From Alteromonas sp. C1M14 (GTDB lineage Bacteria > Pseudomonadota > Gammaproteobacteria > Enterobacterales > Alteromonadaceae): a stretch of DNA of 64,000 bases. A model generated the notes under the pieces. That model was not told the DNA's origin. It saw only the letters and a program-made list of their open reading frames with translations, and made no database searches. The position numbers and the translations under genes were made by a program. Location of the stretch: the NCBI RefSeq assembly GCF_018860965.1, contig NZ_JAHKQF010000015.1, positions 372,001-436,000 of the forward strand, in the 5' to 3' direction. This document shows positions 17,981 to 27,690 of the stretch, piece after piece. Position 1 is the first letter of the stretch. Each line of letters starts with the position of its first letter.

Positions 17981-19534
17981 TCCATAGATAAGTGTAGCTA
18001 TCTTCTTTGACAACAATGGAGGGACAGCATTTCCCACTTGAACATATTGTTGAGTCCTGTTACCCACAAAAAAATAATTATCCGGAAATGTCTGGATTCT
18101 AGCAGCCTCCCTGACTGTCAGACTTCTACATTGCAAGTAATCGGGGTGAATATAGTAATGACCATCCTTAGATATATGGCAAGTAATTGTTGTTGCTGGC
18201 TTATTCCAAGGCTGAACTCTAAACCTGTCTGCGAATTTACCAGACTTAAAGTTCTTGTGATTCGGAACTAGCGCCTCTGGAAACTCATTTGTTTTCGGGC
18301 TAAGCCTAGGCCATTTTTTTTCAAATGCTACAGAAGCCCACAGGCTACAAAACATATAACGCTGAAGATCAAGGTGAATATGTCCCCTTGTCTCATGATT
18401 GCACACATGCTTGCCAAGATTATCGTCATAAAACCAATTTCTTAAGTCAGTTTGGTTAATCGAATTACTACGCAATAAACCGAAATTTGCACCTTGCCCA
18501 TCGGAAGGGACTGTAACAGAATCAACTGCTTCAATAAACTTATCAGCAATCTCATCTTGACCATGTTGTTTAAGGGACTCCACTGTTTTTTTAGCATCTG
18601 TCTCTATCGACATCAACCAGTTGCCATCAGTATTAACATCTTTGGACAGCCCACTTCTCAATTTAGGTAGATCGTGGATAACGCTGCTAATCGGGATTTC
18701 ATCAGAGCATGTATTTAAGGTAAGTCCATTCCACTTCTCAGCTAAATCCTCTCTAACACCTAAAAGTATTACTCGATGCCTTTTTTGCGGAATACCAAAA
18801 TTTTCACAGTTTATTACATAGTCATGAGGTCTCAGTACCGAATCCCCAGATGAGGCAGTCACTAATGAAAATATCTTATATTTAAGGTTTTTCTTAGACT
18901 TGATGTCCTCTCCTGAAGAGGACGATGGATTTTCTAAATCTTGAAAGATGGACTTATATATTAGTTCTCCGTTTACCTTAGCAGACAACATACCCTTGAC
19001 ATTTTCCATTACAAATAGCATGGGTTGGAATCGCGCAATTACTTTTAAATACTCCTTGTATAGAAAGTTTCGATTATCAAGCAAGGGATCATACGCTGTG
19101 TTAGATTTGTTTCTTGCAACACCCGCTACCGAATATGCTTGGCAGGGGGGGCCACCAATCAAAATGCATTCATCATTACCCACCGCTTTTGAAATGGCAG
19201 TGAATATTACGTCGTTATCTTTCCCAAGCTCAAGGTTCAGTGCCTCTCTATCTGCCGCTTCAACTTGCTTTTTGAACTTTGGTATTTTGTACAATCGTTC
19301 CTCTGGAGCGGTGCCAAGATTCCCTTTCAAAAATTCGTAATATTCTATGGGGGCGACTTTGAATTGTCGAAAGAACGCTCTTAACTTCAGAGTTCTATGT
19401 GCACTGACGTCGCGTTCAATTGACGCTGCAATTTTAAACACTCGTGATTTTTTTGAATCAAGTACTGATGAAAACCCTTCACCGAGACCGCCCGGTCCAG
19501 AAAATAAATCAATAACTTTAATCGGATTATTCAT
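17954..19534 (-). CDS. dcm: C5-cytosine DNA methyltransferase
   Basis: A 526-residue DNA (cytosine-5) methyltransferase. Motif I is VIDLFSGPGGLGEGF (residues 7-21), motif IV GGPPCQAYS with catalytic Cys131, motif VI FVMENVKGM, motif VIII GIPQKRHRVILLG, and motif X QYVQVGNAVPPLLSKKIA near the C-terminus, with target-recognition sequence between. About 110 residues separate motifs I and IV, longer than in compact enzymes such as M.HhaI. An AGGA lies seven bases before the ATG. It is convergent with the Z1/AIPR operon and is the likely protective methylase of that system. Separate transcription would let methylation be established independently of the nuclease. The target sequence is not predictable. 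Confidence 0.9.
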   Translation of the reverse strand: MNNPIKVIDLFSGPGGLGEGFSSVLDSKKSRVFKIAASIERDVSAHRTLKLRAFFRQFKVAPIEYYEFLKGNLGTAPEERLYKIPKFKKQVEAADREALNLELGKDNDVIFTAISKAVGNDECILIGGPPCQAYSVAGVARNKSNTAYDPLLDNRNFLYKEYLKVIARFQPMLFVMENVKGMLSAKVNGELIYKSIFQDLENPSSSSGEDIKSKKNLKYKIFSLVTASSGDSVLRPHDYVINCENFGIPQKRHRVILLGVREDLAEKWNGLTLNTCSDEIPISSVIHDLPKLRSGLSKDVNTDGNWLMSIETDAKKTVESLKQHGQDEIADKFIEAVDSVTVPSDGQGANFGLLRSNSINQTDLRNWFYDDNLGKHVCNHETRGHIHLDLQRYMFCSLWASVAFEKKWPRLSPKTNEFPEALVPNHKNFKSGKFADRFRVQPWNKPATTITCHISKDGHYYIHPDYLQCRSLTVREAARIQTFPDNYFFVGNRTQQYVQVGNAVPPLLSKKIATLIYGFLSDTIFL

Positions 19535-19717
19535 CCACGCGTCCTTTCCATCATACTATTTTTACTACCAAAAACACTAAATCCAACCCAACATTGTTTG
19601 TGCATGGAATATATAATATTTACTGCTTGATTAAACACTGAACATCAGAAGAGTATTGAGTGGTATGTATCAAAATTTGGTTTCGAATAATATCAGAAAT
19701 CGGAGTGTCGGTTTAGC

Positions 19718-19744
19718 AAAAAAAAAGGGCCTTTCGGCCCTTTT
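19718..19744 (-). terminator. Terminator downstream of gcvP
   Basis: AAAAGGGCC-TTTC-GGCCCTTTT forms a strong stem. On the minus strand it is followed by a run of nine T, about 70 bp beyond the gcvP stop. Its symmetry could also stop transcription from the other side. The remaining gap to the methyltransferase start (19535-19717) is AT-rich, must hold that gene's promoter, and shows nothing else. Confidence 0.85.
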
Positions 19745-19814
19745 CACAAACTTCATTTAAATCACAAACTTTATTTACGCAACACAAACTACATTCGAAA
19801 CTGACAATCGACAC

Positions 19815-22712
19815 CTACTCTTCTAAATAACTCTCAATAGCAGGGCAAGAGCACATTAGGTTACGGTCACCGTACACATCATCAATACGGTTTACACTTG
19901 GCCAGAACTTATTGCGGGCAACACTAGGTACTGGGTAAGCCGCAACCTGACGGTCGTAGCTACGGTTCCAATCGTTGTCGCAAATGTCTGCCAGCGTGTG
20001 TGGCGCATTGTGCAGTGGGTTGTCGGTGGCATCCCATTCACCGCTTTCTACTTTTCCAATTTCTTCGCGAATGCTGATCATGGCTTCCACAAAACGGTCA
20101 AGTTCGTACTTGGCTTCCGATTCGGTAGGCTCAATCATAAGCGTGCCGGCCACAGGGAAGCTCATAGTAGGCGCGTGAAAACCGTAGTCGTTCAAACGCT
20201 TAGCAATGTCCATTTCCGTTACGCCAGACGCTTCTTTTAGCTGGCGTAAATCGATGATGCACTCGTGAGCAACCAAGCCACTTCTGCCCTTATAAAGCAC
20301 CGGATAATGGCCTTCTAACGATTTAGCCACATAGTTAGCATTTAAAATGGCCACTTCGGTGGCTTTACGCAAGCCGGCAGAGCCCATCATTTTAATGTAC
20401 ATGTAACTAATTGGCAGAATAGACGCACTGCCCCATGGCGCGGCCGATACAGCGCCACAGTTATCCCCGGCTGTATCCACATTTATCACTTTATGATTGG
20501 GCAAGAACGGCGCTAAATGAGATTTAACACCAATGGGGCCCATGCCTGGGCCGCCACCACCGTGAGGGATACAAAACGTTTTGTGCAAGTTAAGGTGCGA
20601 TACATCCGAACCAATAAACCCAGGCGAAGTAACCCCCACCTGTGCGTTCATGTTGGCACCATCTAAATAAACCTGTCCGCCGTATTCGTGCACAATGTCA
20701 CAAAGCTCGCGAATGGTTTCTTCGTATACACCGTGAGTAGACGGGTAAGTGATCATAGCGCAAGATAAATTGCTACCTACCTCGGCGGCTTTTTTGCGGA
20801 AGTCTTCTACATCAACGTTACCGTCTTTGTCGCAACCCACCACTACCACTTTTAAACTTACCATTTGTGCAGAAGCCGGGTTTGTACCGTGTGCAGAACT
20901 AGGAATTAAGCACACATTTCTGTGTCCTTCTCCGCGGCTTTCATGATAGCGCTGAATGGCCAACAAACCGGCATATTCACCTTGTGCACCCGAGTTAGGC
21001 TGCATAGAAAGAGCATCGTAACCGGTAATGTTAATCAGCCAATCGCTTAGCTCAGCGATCATTTCCTGATAACCTTGGGCTTGGTCAACTGGGGCAAAGG
21101 GGTGAATTTGCCCAAACTCGGCCCAAGTTACAGGTATCATTTCTGCCGTGGCGTTTAACTTCATGGTACAAGAGCCCAATGAAATCATGGAATGGTTTAA
21201 CGCCAAGTCTTTATCTTCTAACGACTTAATATAACGCAGCATTTCAGTTTCAGAATGATACTGATTAAACACTTCATGGGTAAGAATATCCGAGGTGCGT
21301 ACCAACTCTGCAGGAATAGACTGGCTGCCCTGCGTAGTCACTTCGGCATCCAAGGTGTCTACAGATAACCCATGGCCTTCACCTAAAAGTACGTCAAATA
21401 GCGCCTGAATATCTTCTCTAGACGTTGTTTCATCCAAAGCTATTCCCACCGCGCCTTCAATGTCGGCACGCAGGTTCATGCCTATAGCGTAGGCTTTGTC
21501 TAATACCGCGGCTTTGTTCTCAGTAAGTACCGTTAAGGTATCAAACCAAGTGTTATGTTTAAGATCCATGCCCTTTTGCTTAAGGCCAGTAGCAAGAATA
21601 TCCGCCAGGCGATGAATACGGTTAGCGATGGTTTTTAACCCTTTAGGGCCATGATAAACCGCGTAAAAAGACGCCATATTGGCTAGCAGTACCTGTGCGG
21701 TACAAATGTTAGAGTTAGCTTTTTCACGGCGAATGTGTTGCTCGCGGGTTTGCAGAGCCATACGCAACGCGGGGCGACCGCGAGTATCTTTACTGACACC
21801 AATAATACGACCAGGCAACGAACGCTTATAGCTGTCGCGAGTAGCAAAAAAGGCAGCATGCGGGCCACCATAACCCATAGGCACACCAAATCGCTGGGCA
21901 CTGCCTAAGGCTACGTCTGCGCCTAATTCGCCGGGCGATTTTAACATCACCAAACTCATTAAATCGGCGGCAACGGCTACAATACCCTTTTTCGCCTGCA
22001 CAGCGGCAATGATGGCACTAATATCTTTTATTTCACCGGTACTGGTGGGGTACTGCAATAGCGCACCAAATACATCATGGTCAGCGGCTTCTTCAGCTGG
22101 GCCACTTACAATGCCAAAACCAAACATTTCGGCGCGGGTTTGCACCACATCTAACGTTTGTGGATGCACATCGTCGGCTACAAAAAACAGATTAGCTTTT
22201 TTGTTTTTCGATACCCGCTTTGCCAATGTCATGGCTTCGGCGGCGGCGGTGGCTTCATCAAGTAAAGAGGCAGAGGCCAGTTCAAGGCCCGTTAAATCGA
22301 TGGTCACTTGTTGGAAGTTTAAGATGGCTTCTAAACGACCTTGGGCAATTTCAGGCTGATACGGCGTATAAGCGGTGTACCAACCTGGGTTTTCTAACAC
22401 GTTACGCAAAATAACATTGGGTACATGGGTGTCGTAATAACCCATACCAATAAACGAACGGTTAACTTTGTTTTTGCCAGCAACGGCTTTTAACGCAGCC
22501 AGTGCGTTTACTTCTGTCTCGCCCTCTCCTACTTCAATAGGTTTGTCCAACTGAATGGACGCGGGAACCGTTTGCGTCATTAAATCGGTTAGTGAGTCTG
22601 CACCTACCGCTGTCAACATGGCTTGAATTTCTTCTTCACCCGGACCAATGTGTCGGCGAGTAAAGGCGTTTTTCTGCTCTAATTGAGCTAATGTAAGAGA
22701 TGAATTCGACAT
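19815..22712 (-). CDS. gcvP: Glycine dehydrogenase (decarboxylating), P-protein
   Basis: This 965-residue protein is the pyridoxal-phosphate P-protein of the glycine cleavage system, which decarboxylates glycine and passes the aminomethyl group to the lipoyl arm of GcvH. Family landmarks include [17 protein letters not shown] at the N-terminus, [18 protein letters not shown], the glycine-rich [13 protein letters not shown], and [19 protein letters not shown] with the Schiff-base lysine. The length is full (about 950-965 is usual). The ATG at 22712 (MSNSSLTL) was chosen; an in-frame TTG at 22748 lies in a hairpin and has no ribosome-binding site. It is the last gene of gcvT-gcvH-gcvP. Confidence 0.97.
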   Translation of the reverse strand: MSNSSLTLAQLEQKNAFTRRHIGPGEEEIQAMLTAVGADSLTDLMTQTVPASIQLDKPIEVGEGETEVNALAALKAVAGKNKVNRSFIGMGYYDTHVPNVILRNVLENPGWYTAYTPYQPEIAQGRLEAILNFQQVTIDLTGLELASASLLDEATAAAEAMTLAKRVSKNKKANLFFVADDVHPQTLDVVQTRAEMFGFGIVSGPAEEAADHDVFGALLQYPTSTGEIKDISAIIAAVQAKKGIVAVAADLMSLVMLKSPGELGADVALGSAQRFGVPMGYGGPHAAFFATRDSYKRSLPGRIIGVSKDTRGRPALRMALQTREQHIRREKANSNICTAQVLLANMASFYAVYHGPKGLKTIANRIHRLADILATGLKQKGMDLKHNTWFDTLTVLTENKAAVLDKAYAIGMNLRADIEGAVGIALDETTSREDIQALFDVLLGEGHGLSVDTLDAEVTTQGSQSIPAELVRTSDILTHEVFNQYHSETEMLRYIKSLEDKDLALNHSMISLGSCTMKLNATAEMIPVTWAEFGQIHPFAPVDQAQGYQEMIAELSDWLINITGYDALSMQPNSGAQGEYAGLLAIQRYHESRGEGHRNVCLIPSSAHGTNPASAQMVSLKVVVVGCDKDGNVDVEDFRKKAAEVGSNLSCAMITYPSTHGVYEETIRELCDIVHEYGGQVYLDGANMNAQVGVTSPGFIGSDVSHLNLHKTFCIPHGGGGPGMGPIGVKSHLAPFLPNHKVINVDTAGDNCGAVSAAPWGSASILPISYMYIKMMGSAGLRKATEVAILNANYVAKSLEGHYPVLYKGRSGLVAHECIIDLRQLKEASGVTEMDIAKRLNDYGFHAPTMSFPVAGTLMIEPTESEAKYELDRFVEAMISIREEIGKVESGEWDATDNPLHNAPHTLADICDNDWNRSYDRQVAAYPVPSVARNKFWPSVNRIDDVYGDRNLMCSCPAIESYLEE

Positions 22713-22747
22713 AGTTTTGTTAAGCACTTGCAATGAGTTATAAAACA

Positions 22748-22770
22748 AAAGGGGCTTAAATTGCCCCTTT
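22748..22770 (-). terminator. Hairpin between gcvH and gcvP, possible attenuator
   Basis: AAAGGGGC-N7-GCCCCTTT followed on the minus strand by TTGTTTTA. The T tract is interrupted, so read-through into gcvP is likely, giving more gcvTH than gcvP transcript, or it may mark a processing or stabilising site. Confidence 0.55.
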
Positions 22771-22802
22771 CAAGCCTTTTCGATACTGGCTATGCCGACG
22801 GA

Positions 22803-23192
22803 TTAATCTTCGTCGATGCTGTTTTCATAGCCTTCTGCATCGAGTAACCCTTCTACTTCAGCAGGGTCATCCGCTTTAATTTTGAACAACCAGCCATCCC
22901 CATATGGGTCGCTGTTTACTTGTTCTGGCGCATCTTCAAGAGATTCGTTAATTTCAATGATCTCACCGCTAATAGGGGTATACACATCAGATGCTGCCTT
23001 AACAGACTCGGCCACGGCCACATCGTCACCGGTACTTACCGCATCACCCACATCGGGTAAATCAACAAATACCATGTCACCTAACAATTCTTGGGCATGC
23101 TCGGAAATACCGACGGTAAATACGCCCTCACCTTCTGGACGTACCCATTCGTGAGTTGCTGCATAACGTAAATCTGTTGGGATATTGCTCAT
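22803..23192 (-). CDS. gcvH: Glycine cleavage system H protein
   Basis: A 129-residue lipoyl carrier that shuttles the aminomethyl group between the P and T proteins and reducing equivalents to lipoamide dehydrogenase (lpd, also in this window). The lipoylated lysine is in [15 protein letters not shown] (about residue 65). Other conserved parts are THEWV at the N-terminus, [19 protein letters not shown] and the GDGWLFKIK strand near the end. It lies 32 bp behind gcvT and 90 bp ahead of the gcvP ATG, with a hairpin in the second gap. Confidence 0.97.
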   Translation of the reverse strand: MSNIPTDLRYAATHEWVRPEGEGVFTVGISEHAQELLGDMVFVDLPDVGDAVSTGDDVAVAESVKAASDVYTPISGEIIEINESLEDAPEQVNSDPYGDGWLFKIKADDPAEVEGLLDAEGYENSIDED

Positions 23193-23224
23193 AATAAGTT
23201 CCTGATTATTCCTATAATTGGTGA

Positions 23225-24304
23225 TTACAATACACTTTTACCATTGCGAACAAAGCTGGGCTTAACCACGCTTACTGTAACCCACTTTTTGCGCATTTCC
23301 ACCTCTACCGTGTCACCTGTAGTAGCCGGAACTCTGGCAAGTGCAATGGAATGCCCTAATGTGGGTGAGAAAGTGCCTGATGTAATCACGCCTTCTCCCG
23401 CTTCTGAGCGAATTTTTTGGCCATGACGCAATACACCTTTTTCGGTCATCACAAGGCCAACTAATTTGTCTGTACCTGCGGCTTTTTGTGCTTCTAACGC
23501 CTGACGACCGACAAAATTGCGATCTTGAGGTTCCCAGGTAATGGTCCAGGCCATGTTTGCCGCCAACGGAGACGTCTTGTCATCCATATCTTGGCCATAT
23601 AAGTTCATGCCGGCTTCAAGGCGAAGTGTATCTCTTGCGCCTAATCCGCACGGTTGTACGCCCGCATCTAGCAGATCCTGCCAAAATTGAGCAGCACGAT
23701 CAGCCGGTACCATAATTTCATAGCCGGCTTCACCGGTATAGCCGGTGGTGGCTATAAATAAGTCTTCTGCTTGCACACCAAAAAAAGGCTTCATGCCCGC
23801 AACAGCTTCTTTTTGCGCTTCGCTAAATAAGGTTGCGGCTTTTTCTTTGGCATTAGGGCCTTGTACTGCAATCATGGCAAAATCAGGCTTTTCTGTGATC
23901 GTGACATCAAATCCGCTGGCTTTATCTTTTAGCCAGTTCATGTCTTTTTCGCGAGTAGCTGAATTCACCACCAAGCGGTAGTTGGTATCGTCAAAGTGAT
24001 ACACGATAAGGTCGTCTACAACCCCGCCCTCTTCGTTCAACATACCACTGTATAATGCTTTGCCTTTATCTTTTAATTTGGCCACATCGTTAGCCAGCAA
24101 ATAGCGTAAATAGTCTTTAGCCTGTGAACCGGTCACATCCACAATGGTCATGTGTGACACATCAAACATGCCCGCGTCTTTTCGTACTGCGTGGTGTTCT
24201 TCAATTTGTGAACCGTAATTAATTGGCATATCCCAGCCAAAAAAATCAACCATTTTGGCACCGGCTTCTAGGTGCTTGGCGTGTAATGCAGTGGTGTTCG
24301 ACAT
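23225..24304 (-). CDS. gcvT: Aminomethyltransferase, glycine cleavage T protein
   Basis: A 359-residue tetrahydrofolate-dependent T protein that converts the aminomethyl-lipoyl group to 5,10-methylene-THF and ammonia. Conserved blocks are [18 protein letters not shown], the catalytic-Asp region [26 protein letters not shown] and [20 protein letters not shown]. The start [15 protein letters not shown] has GGAA upstream and matches the family. Upstream in-frame codons extend 41 residues further but run through the promoter region. It is divergent from a LysR gene with a 140-bp gap. I found no glycine-riboswitch-like structure in that gap, so control is probably by a protein. Confidence 0.96.
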   Translation of the reverse strand: MSNTTALHAKHLEAGAKMVDFFGWDMPINYGSQIEEHHAVRKDAGMFDVSHMTIVDVTGSQAKDYLRYLLANDVAKLKDKGKALYSGMLNEEGGVVDDLIVYHFDDTNYRLVVNSATREKDMNWLKDKASGFDVTITEKPDFAMIAVQGPNAKEKAATLFSEAQKEAVAGMKPFFGVQAEDLFIATTGYTGEAGYEIMVPADRAAQFWQDLLDAGVQPCGLGARDTLRLEAGMNLYGQDMDDKTSPLAANMAWTITWEPQDRNFVGRQALEAQKAAGTDKLVGLVMTEKGVLRHGQKIRSEAGEGVITSGTFSPTLGHSIALARVPATTGDTVEVEMRKKWVTVSVVKPSFVRNGKSVL

Positions 24305-24444
24305 GCGACTTGTTCCATTTCGATATGATAAAAGCGTGACCAGAGTATAGGTTTGTCTTTTACCGGCTTTCAAATTGGAATTTCTTATCCTTACATTTGC
24401 ATTTATAATATACACAAACGAAATCATCAGAATTTTAAATCTTT

Positions 24445-25299
24445 ATGCTCAAGCAATTATCTCTTGATAACTTACGCACCTTTGTTAGCGTCATTGAGCA
24501 AGGGGGCTATGCCAAGGCTGGCGACTGGATTGGCCGCTCACAACCGGCTATTAGTTTGCAAATTAAAAAGCTAGAAGAACAACTAGGTAAAAAGTTGTTC
24601 ACTAAAGTGGGTCAACGGCATATGCCCAGCAACGACGGCAACTGGTTGTACCCCAAAGCCAAAGAATTGCTGGCACTCAACGATGCCATTTTTCATGCCT
24701 TAGATTCGGTACCGTTAAGCGGCCGCTTGCGTTTAGGCATTCCTAACGAGTTTGCATCTACCTTATTGCCCGGCATCGTGGGCGAGTTTTCTAAGCATTA
24801 CCCTGATGTGTCTTTAGAAGTGACGTCTTCATTAAGCCGAGATTTGCTGCATGCCTCACGGCGCAGCCAGTTCGATGTCATTCTTGCACTGGTTAATCCC
24901 GACGAAGTAGCCGGAGGCGAATTAGTTTTAGAGGACGATATGATTTGGGTGGGTGACAGTGCTAGGCCGATAAAGAAAGAGCCGATTTCTTTAGTGCTTG
25001 CGCCCGACGGGTGCATGTATCGCAGCCGGGTGATAGACCAATTAAAGCAGCAAACTCGGGCATGGAAGATCACCTATACCAATGCCGATCTCAGTGGCTT
25101 GGTCGCCGCTATTCAACAAGGGTTAGGCATTACCGCTTTAGCCCGTTCTAGCATGCCGGAAAACCTCACCGTGTTAAAAGACAGTGGTCTACCCAATTTA
25201 GGCAAGGTGAATATCTGTTTATTCAACCAAGACACGCAGCATCCCGTGGTCAGCCGCACCTTAGCTGAATTTATAAAATCGAAACTACAACATCGATAG
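24445..25299 (+). CDS. LysR-family transcriptional regulator, divergent from gcvT
   Basis: A 284-residue LysR regulator with the N-terminal winged HTH (LDNLRTFVSVIEQGGYAKAG, SQPAISLQIKKLEEQLGKKL) and a substrate-binding domain starting near GRLRLGIPNEFAS. It is transcribed away from gcvT across 140 bp containing a TATAAT at 24404, the classical arrangement for a LysR protein that controls its divergent neighbour. E. coli gcv is controlled by the LysR protein GcvA, but this protein is not recognisably an orthologue by eye. It converges on ubiI with a 10-bp gap. The gcv link is inferred from position only. Confidence 0.85.
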   Translation: MLKQLSLDNLRTFVSVIEQGGYAKAGDWIGRSQPAISLQIKKLEEQLGKKLFTKVGQRHMPSNDGNWLYPKAKELLALNDAIFHALDSVPLSGRLRLGIPNEFASTLLPGIVGEFSKHYPDVSLEVTSSLSRDLLHASRRSQFDVILALVNPDEVAGGELVLEDDMIWVGDSARPIKKEPISLVLAPDGCMYRSRVIDQLKQQTRAWKITYTNADLSGLVAAIQQGLGITALARSSMPENLTVLKDSGLPNLGKVNICLFNQDTQHPVVSRTLAEFIKSKLQHR

Positions 25300-25309
25300 G
25301 ATGGATCTT

Positions 25310-26482
25310 TTACCATCCCATCGCTTGGGCAAGCCATTTGCGTTTGATGGCAGGTAAAGAATCTGTCGCCACCAGCCCAACCCCACGAACAAGTTTTTTC
25401 AACGGATGATCGCCGTCAAACAGGGTTTTAAAGCCTTCCATTGCCGCAATCACTTTGGCGGCGTCGGCTTTACGAGCCCGCTCAAAGGCGCGCAAACTGC
25501 GCTCGTCGGTAATACTTTTATCGCTATCCACACAGGCTTTTAATACTTCGGCTAAGGCAAACGCATCCCGCATGCCTAAGTTAGCACCTTGGCCCGCTAA
25601 TGGGTGAATGGTATGGGCAGCATCGCCTATTATTACCACACCTTTTTTTACCCACTGGCGCGCATAGCGCATGGTTAAAGGAAAGGCGTATTTTTCACTT
25701 TCCAGTTTTAGCACCCCAAGCACACTGTCGCTAACCGCCGTTAACCGGTGGCTAAAGTCTGTGTTATTTAAATTCATTAATTCGCTAGCCACTTCACTGT
25801 GTTGCGACCAAACAATAGAGCATAAATGCTTGTCGTTAAGTGGCAAAAGCGCCAGCGGCCCATGGGGAGTAAACACTTGTCTGGCGCAATTATCGTGGGG
25901 CAACTCGGTGCGAATGGTGCCTACAATGGCGGTATGGCCGTAGTCTTTAAAGGTAATAGGCAATTGGGCCTGTTGGCGAATAAACGAATTCGCTCCGTCT
26001 GCGCCCACCAGTAAACCACAAGCAACCACGTCATCGTTTTCTAGCATCACCATGGTTTCCCGCTGACCCCATAGTATTTTATCTATGCGCGACTCAATCA
26101 GTTTTACATTGCTTTGGTTTAAGACTTCCTCGGCCAGCGCATTAACCAACACCTGATTTTCGATAATATGCCCTAGGTGCTCGGCGGGTAAGTCGTCTTT
26201 AGAAAACTGAATGCGCCCAAAACTGTCCTTGTCCCATACCGCCATGGTGTCGTAAGGGCTGATGCGCTGGGCCGGTAAATGTGCCCAAACACCTAATGAT
26301 TGTAAGGTTTGCCGATTTGCATCGTTGATGGCACTGACCCGCAAGGCAGGCTGGTCTGATAGTGGCTGCTGTACCACCTGATCGCTGATAATAGCAATAC
26401 TAAGGGTACTCTCTTTTAGCGCAGCGGCTAAACACAGCCCCACCATGCCGCCACCAACAATCACCACATCAACGTTTTCCAT
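25310..26482 (-). CDS. ubiI: Ubiquinone-biosynthesis FAD monooxygenase, UbiI/VisC type
   Basis: A 390-residue flavoprotein hydroxylase of the UbiH/UbiI/UbiF family. It has the N-terminal dinucleotide motif VVIVGGGMVGLCLAAAL, the middle DG motif GLLVGADGANSFIR and the FAD motif IGDAAHTIHPLAGQGANLG. The GDAAHTI form is that of UbiI/UbiF, whereas the upstream gene has the UbiH form. By position (last gene of ygfB-pepP-ubiH-ubiI, as in E. coli) it should be UbiI, which hydroxylates C5 of the ubiquinone ring under aerobic conditions. It begins eight bases behind the ubiH stop. Confidence 0.88.
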   Translation of the reverse strand: MENVDVVIVGGGMVGLCLAAALKESTLSIAIISDQVVQQPLSDQPALRVSAINDANRQTLQSLGVWAHLPAQRISPYDTMAVWDKDSFGRIQFSKDDLPAEHLGHIIENQVLVNALAEEVLNQSNVKLIESRIDKILWGQRETMVMLENDDVVACGLLVGADGANSFIRQQAQLPITFKDYGHTAIVGTIRTELPHDNCARQVFTPHGPLALLPLNDKHLCSIVWSQHSEVASELMNLNNTDFSHRLTAVSDSVLGVLKLESEKYAFPLTMRYARQWVKKGVVIIGDAAHTIHPLAGQGANLGMRDAFALAEVLKACVDSDKSITDERSLRAFERARKADAAKVIAAMEGFKTLFDGDHPLKKLVRGVGLVATDSLPAIKRKWLAQAMGW

Positions 26483-26490
26483 GCTTTCTC

Positions 26491-27687
26491 CTAGCCATTG
26501 CGGGCGAACCCCGTGGCTTGTCTCACAAATTGCTGTTTTAGATAAGCGCAGTTATCCATGGCCATTAATCCCACATTGCGCACGGCAATAAGCCCCGGCA
26601 TGTCATTAGAAAATAAACGTACTAAACCATCAGTAAGGGATATGGTGGTTTGTTTATCTTTACTGCGTTGTTGCTGATACGCCGATAACACCGAGAAGGC
26701 ACCGGGATCTTTCTTGGCTTTTAAGCATGACACCAATGACACCGCATCTCGCAACCCTAAATTAAACCCTTGCCCCGCAATGGGGTGTAACATTTGTGCC
26801 GCATTGCCACACACAACCGCACGGTGGGTAAACACCTGCTTGGTTTGCTGTAAAGACAACGGATACGAAAACCGCTTACCTACTTGGGTAATGGCACCTT
26901 GGCGCCAGCCAAATGCCTGCTGTAATTCCCGAATAAAGGCTTTGTCGGTAGCCGACATCATATTTTCGGCCATGGCCGGAGGCAATGTCCACACCACACT
27001 AAACCCATGAGCATTGGCGGTATTATCTGCCGATTCAGGGTTAAAGGGCAAAAAAGCCACTGGCCCATGGTGGGTAAACCGTTCGTAAGCACGATGATGA
27101 TGAGGCTGTGCGGTTAAGGCATTTACCACGATGGCAGTTTGTTGGTAATCATCCACCGTGCGTTCAAAGCCAAGTTGCTGATGCACGAAAGAACGCCCAC
27201 CATCGGCTAACACCAACAGTTTAGCGGTAATCATAGTGCCGTTATCCAGCGTCACCGAAACACCGTTTTGGGTACGGGAGGTTTGGTCAACTTTTGCTGG
27301 GCAATGTAACGTAAAGCGAGCCGTATTGTCGTGTAGTTGCAGCGCATCGCCTAAACGGCGCAATGACACCACTTCGCCAAAACTGTCAGTTTGATAATCT
27401 TGGGCGTTGAGTCGGCATAATCCCGCTGCGCCTTTATCCGACACCTGAATATGATGAATAGGAACCGAGCCTACGCTACTGGCTTTTACACCTAAATCGG
27501 TTAGTTCTTCTACGGTACGTTTAGACAAGGCAATAACCCGATCATCAAAACCGGGATGGTGTGGGGTGTGCGAATAACTGTTTGCTTCAATTAGCGTAAC
27601 AGACAACGACGTGTGCTTGAGTAATCCCCGCGCCACCACGCTGCCCACGGTTCCCCCACCTATAATTAGAACATCGGTATCAACCAC
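26491..27687 (-). CDS. ubiH: 2-octaprenyl-6-methoxyphenol hydroxylase
   Basis: A 398-residue FAD monooxygenase of ubiquinone synthesis. The Rossmann motif is VLIIGGGTVGSVVARGLL, the DG motif VLADGGRSFVHQQLG, and the FAD motif GNAAQMLHPIAGQGFNLGL. The GNAAQ version, with Asn and Gln instead of Asp and His, is diagnostic for UbiH. It hydroxylates C1 of the quinone ring. It starts three bases after the pepP stop, so the genes are translationally coupled as in enterobacteria. Confidence 0.92.
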   Translation of the reverse strand: MVDTDVLIIGGGTVGSVVARGLLKHTSLSVTLIEANSYSHTPHHPGFDDRVIALSKRTVEELTDLGVKASSVGSVPIHHIQVSDKGAAGLCRLNAQDYQTDSFGEVVSLRRLGDALQLHDNTARFTLHCPAKVDQTSRTQNGVSVTLDNGTMITAKLLVLADGGRSFVHQQLGFERTVDDYQQTAIVVNALTAQPHHHRAYERFTHHGPVAFLPFNPESADNTANAHGFSVVWTLPPAMAENMMSATDKAFIRELQQAFGWRQGAITQVGKRFSYPLSLQQTKQVFTHRAVVCGNAAQMLHPIAGQGFNLGLRDAVSLVSCLKAKKDPGAFSVLSAYQQQRSKDKQTTISLTDGLVRLFSNDMPGLIAVRNVGLMAMDNCAYLKQQFVRQATGFARNG

Positions 27688-27690
27688 GTA

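Noticed and set aside
9100-19700. Integrated element with att sites or a tRNA target
   Set aside because: No integrase, tRNA gene or direct repeats were seen at either end of the defence island.
24305-24444. Possible glycine riboswitch ahead of gcvT
   Set aside because: The gap is only 140 bp, shared with a divergent LysR promoter, and shows none of the paired glycine-aptamer structures.
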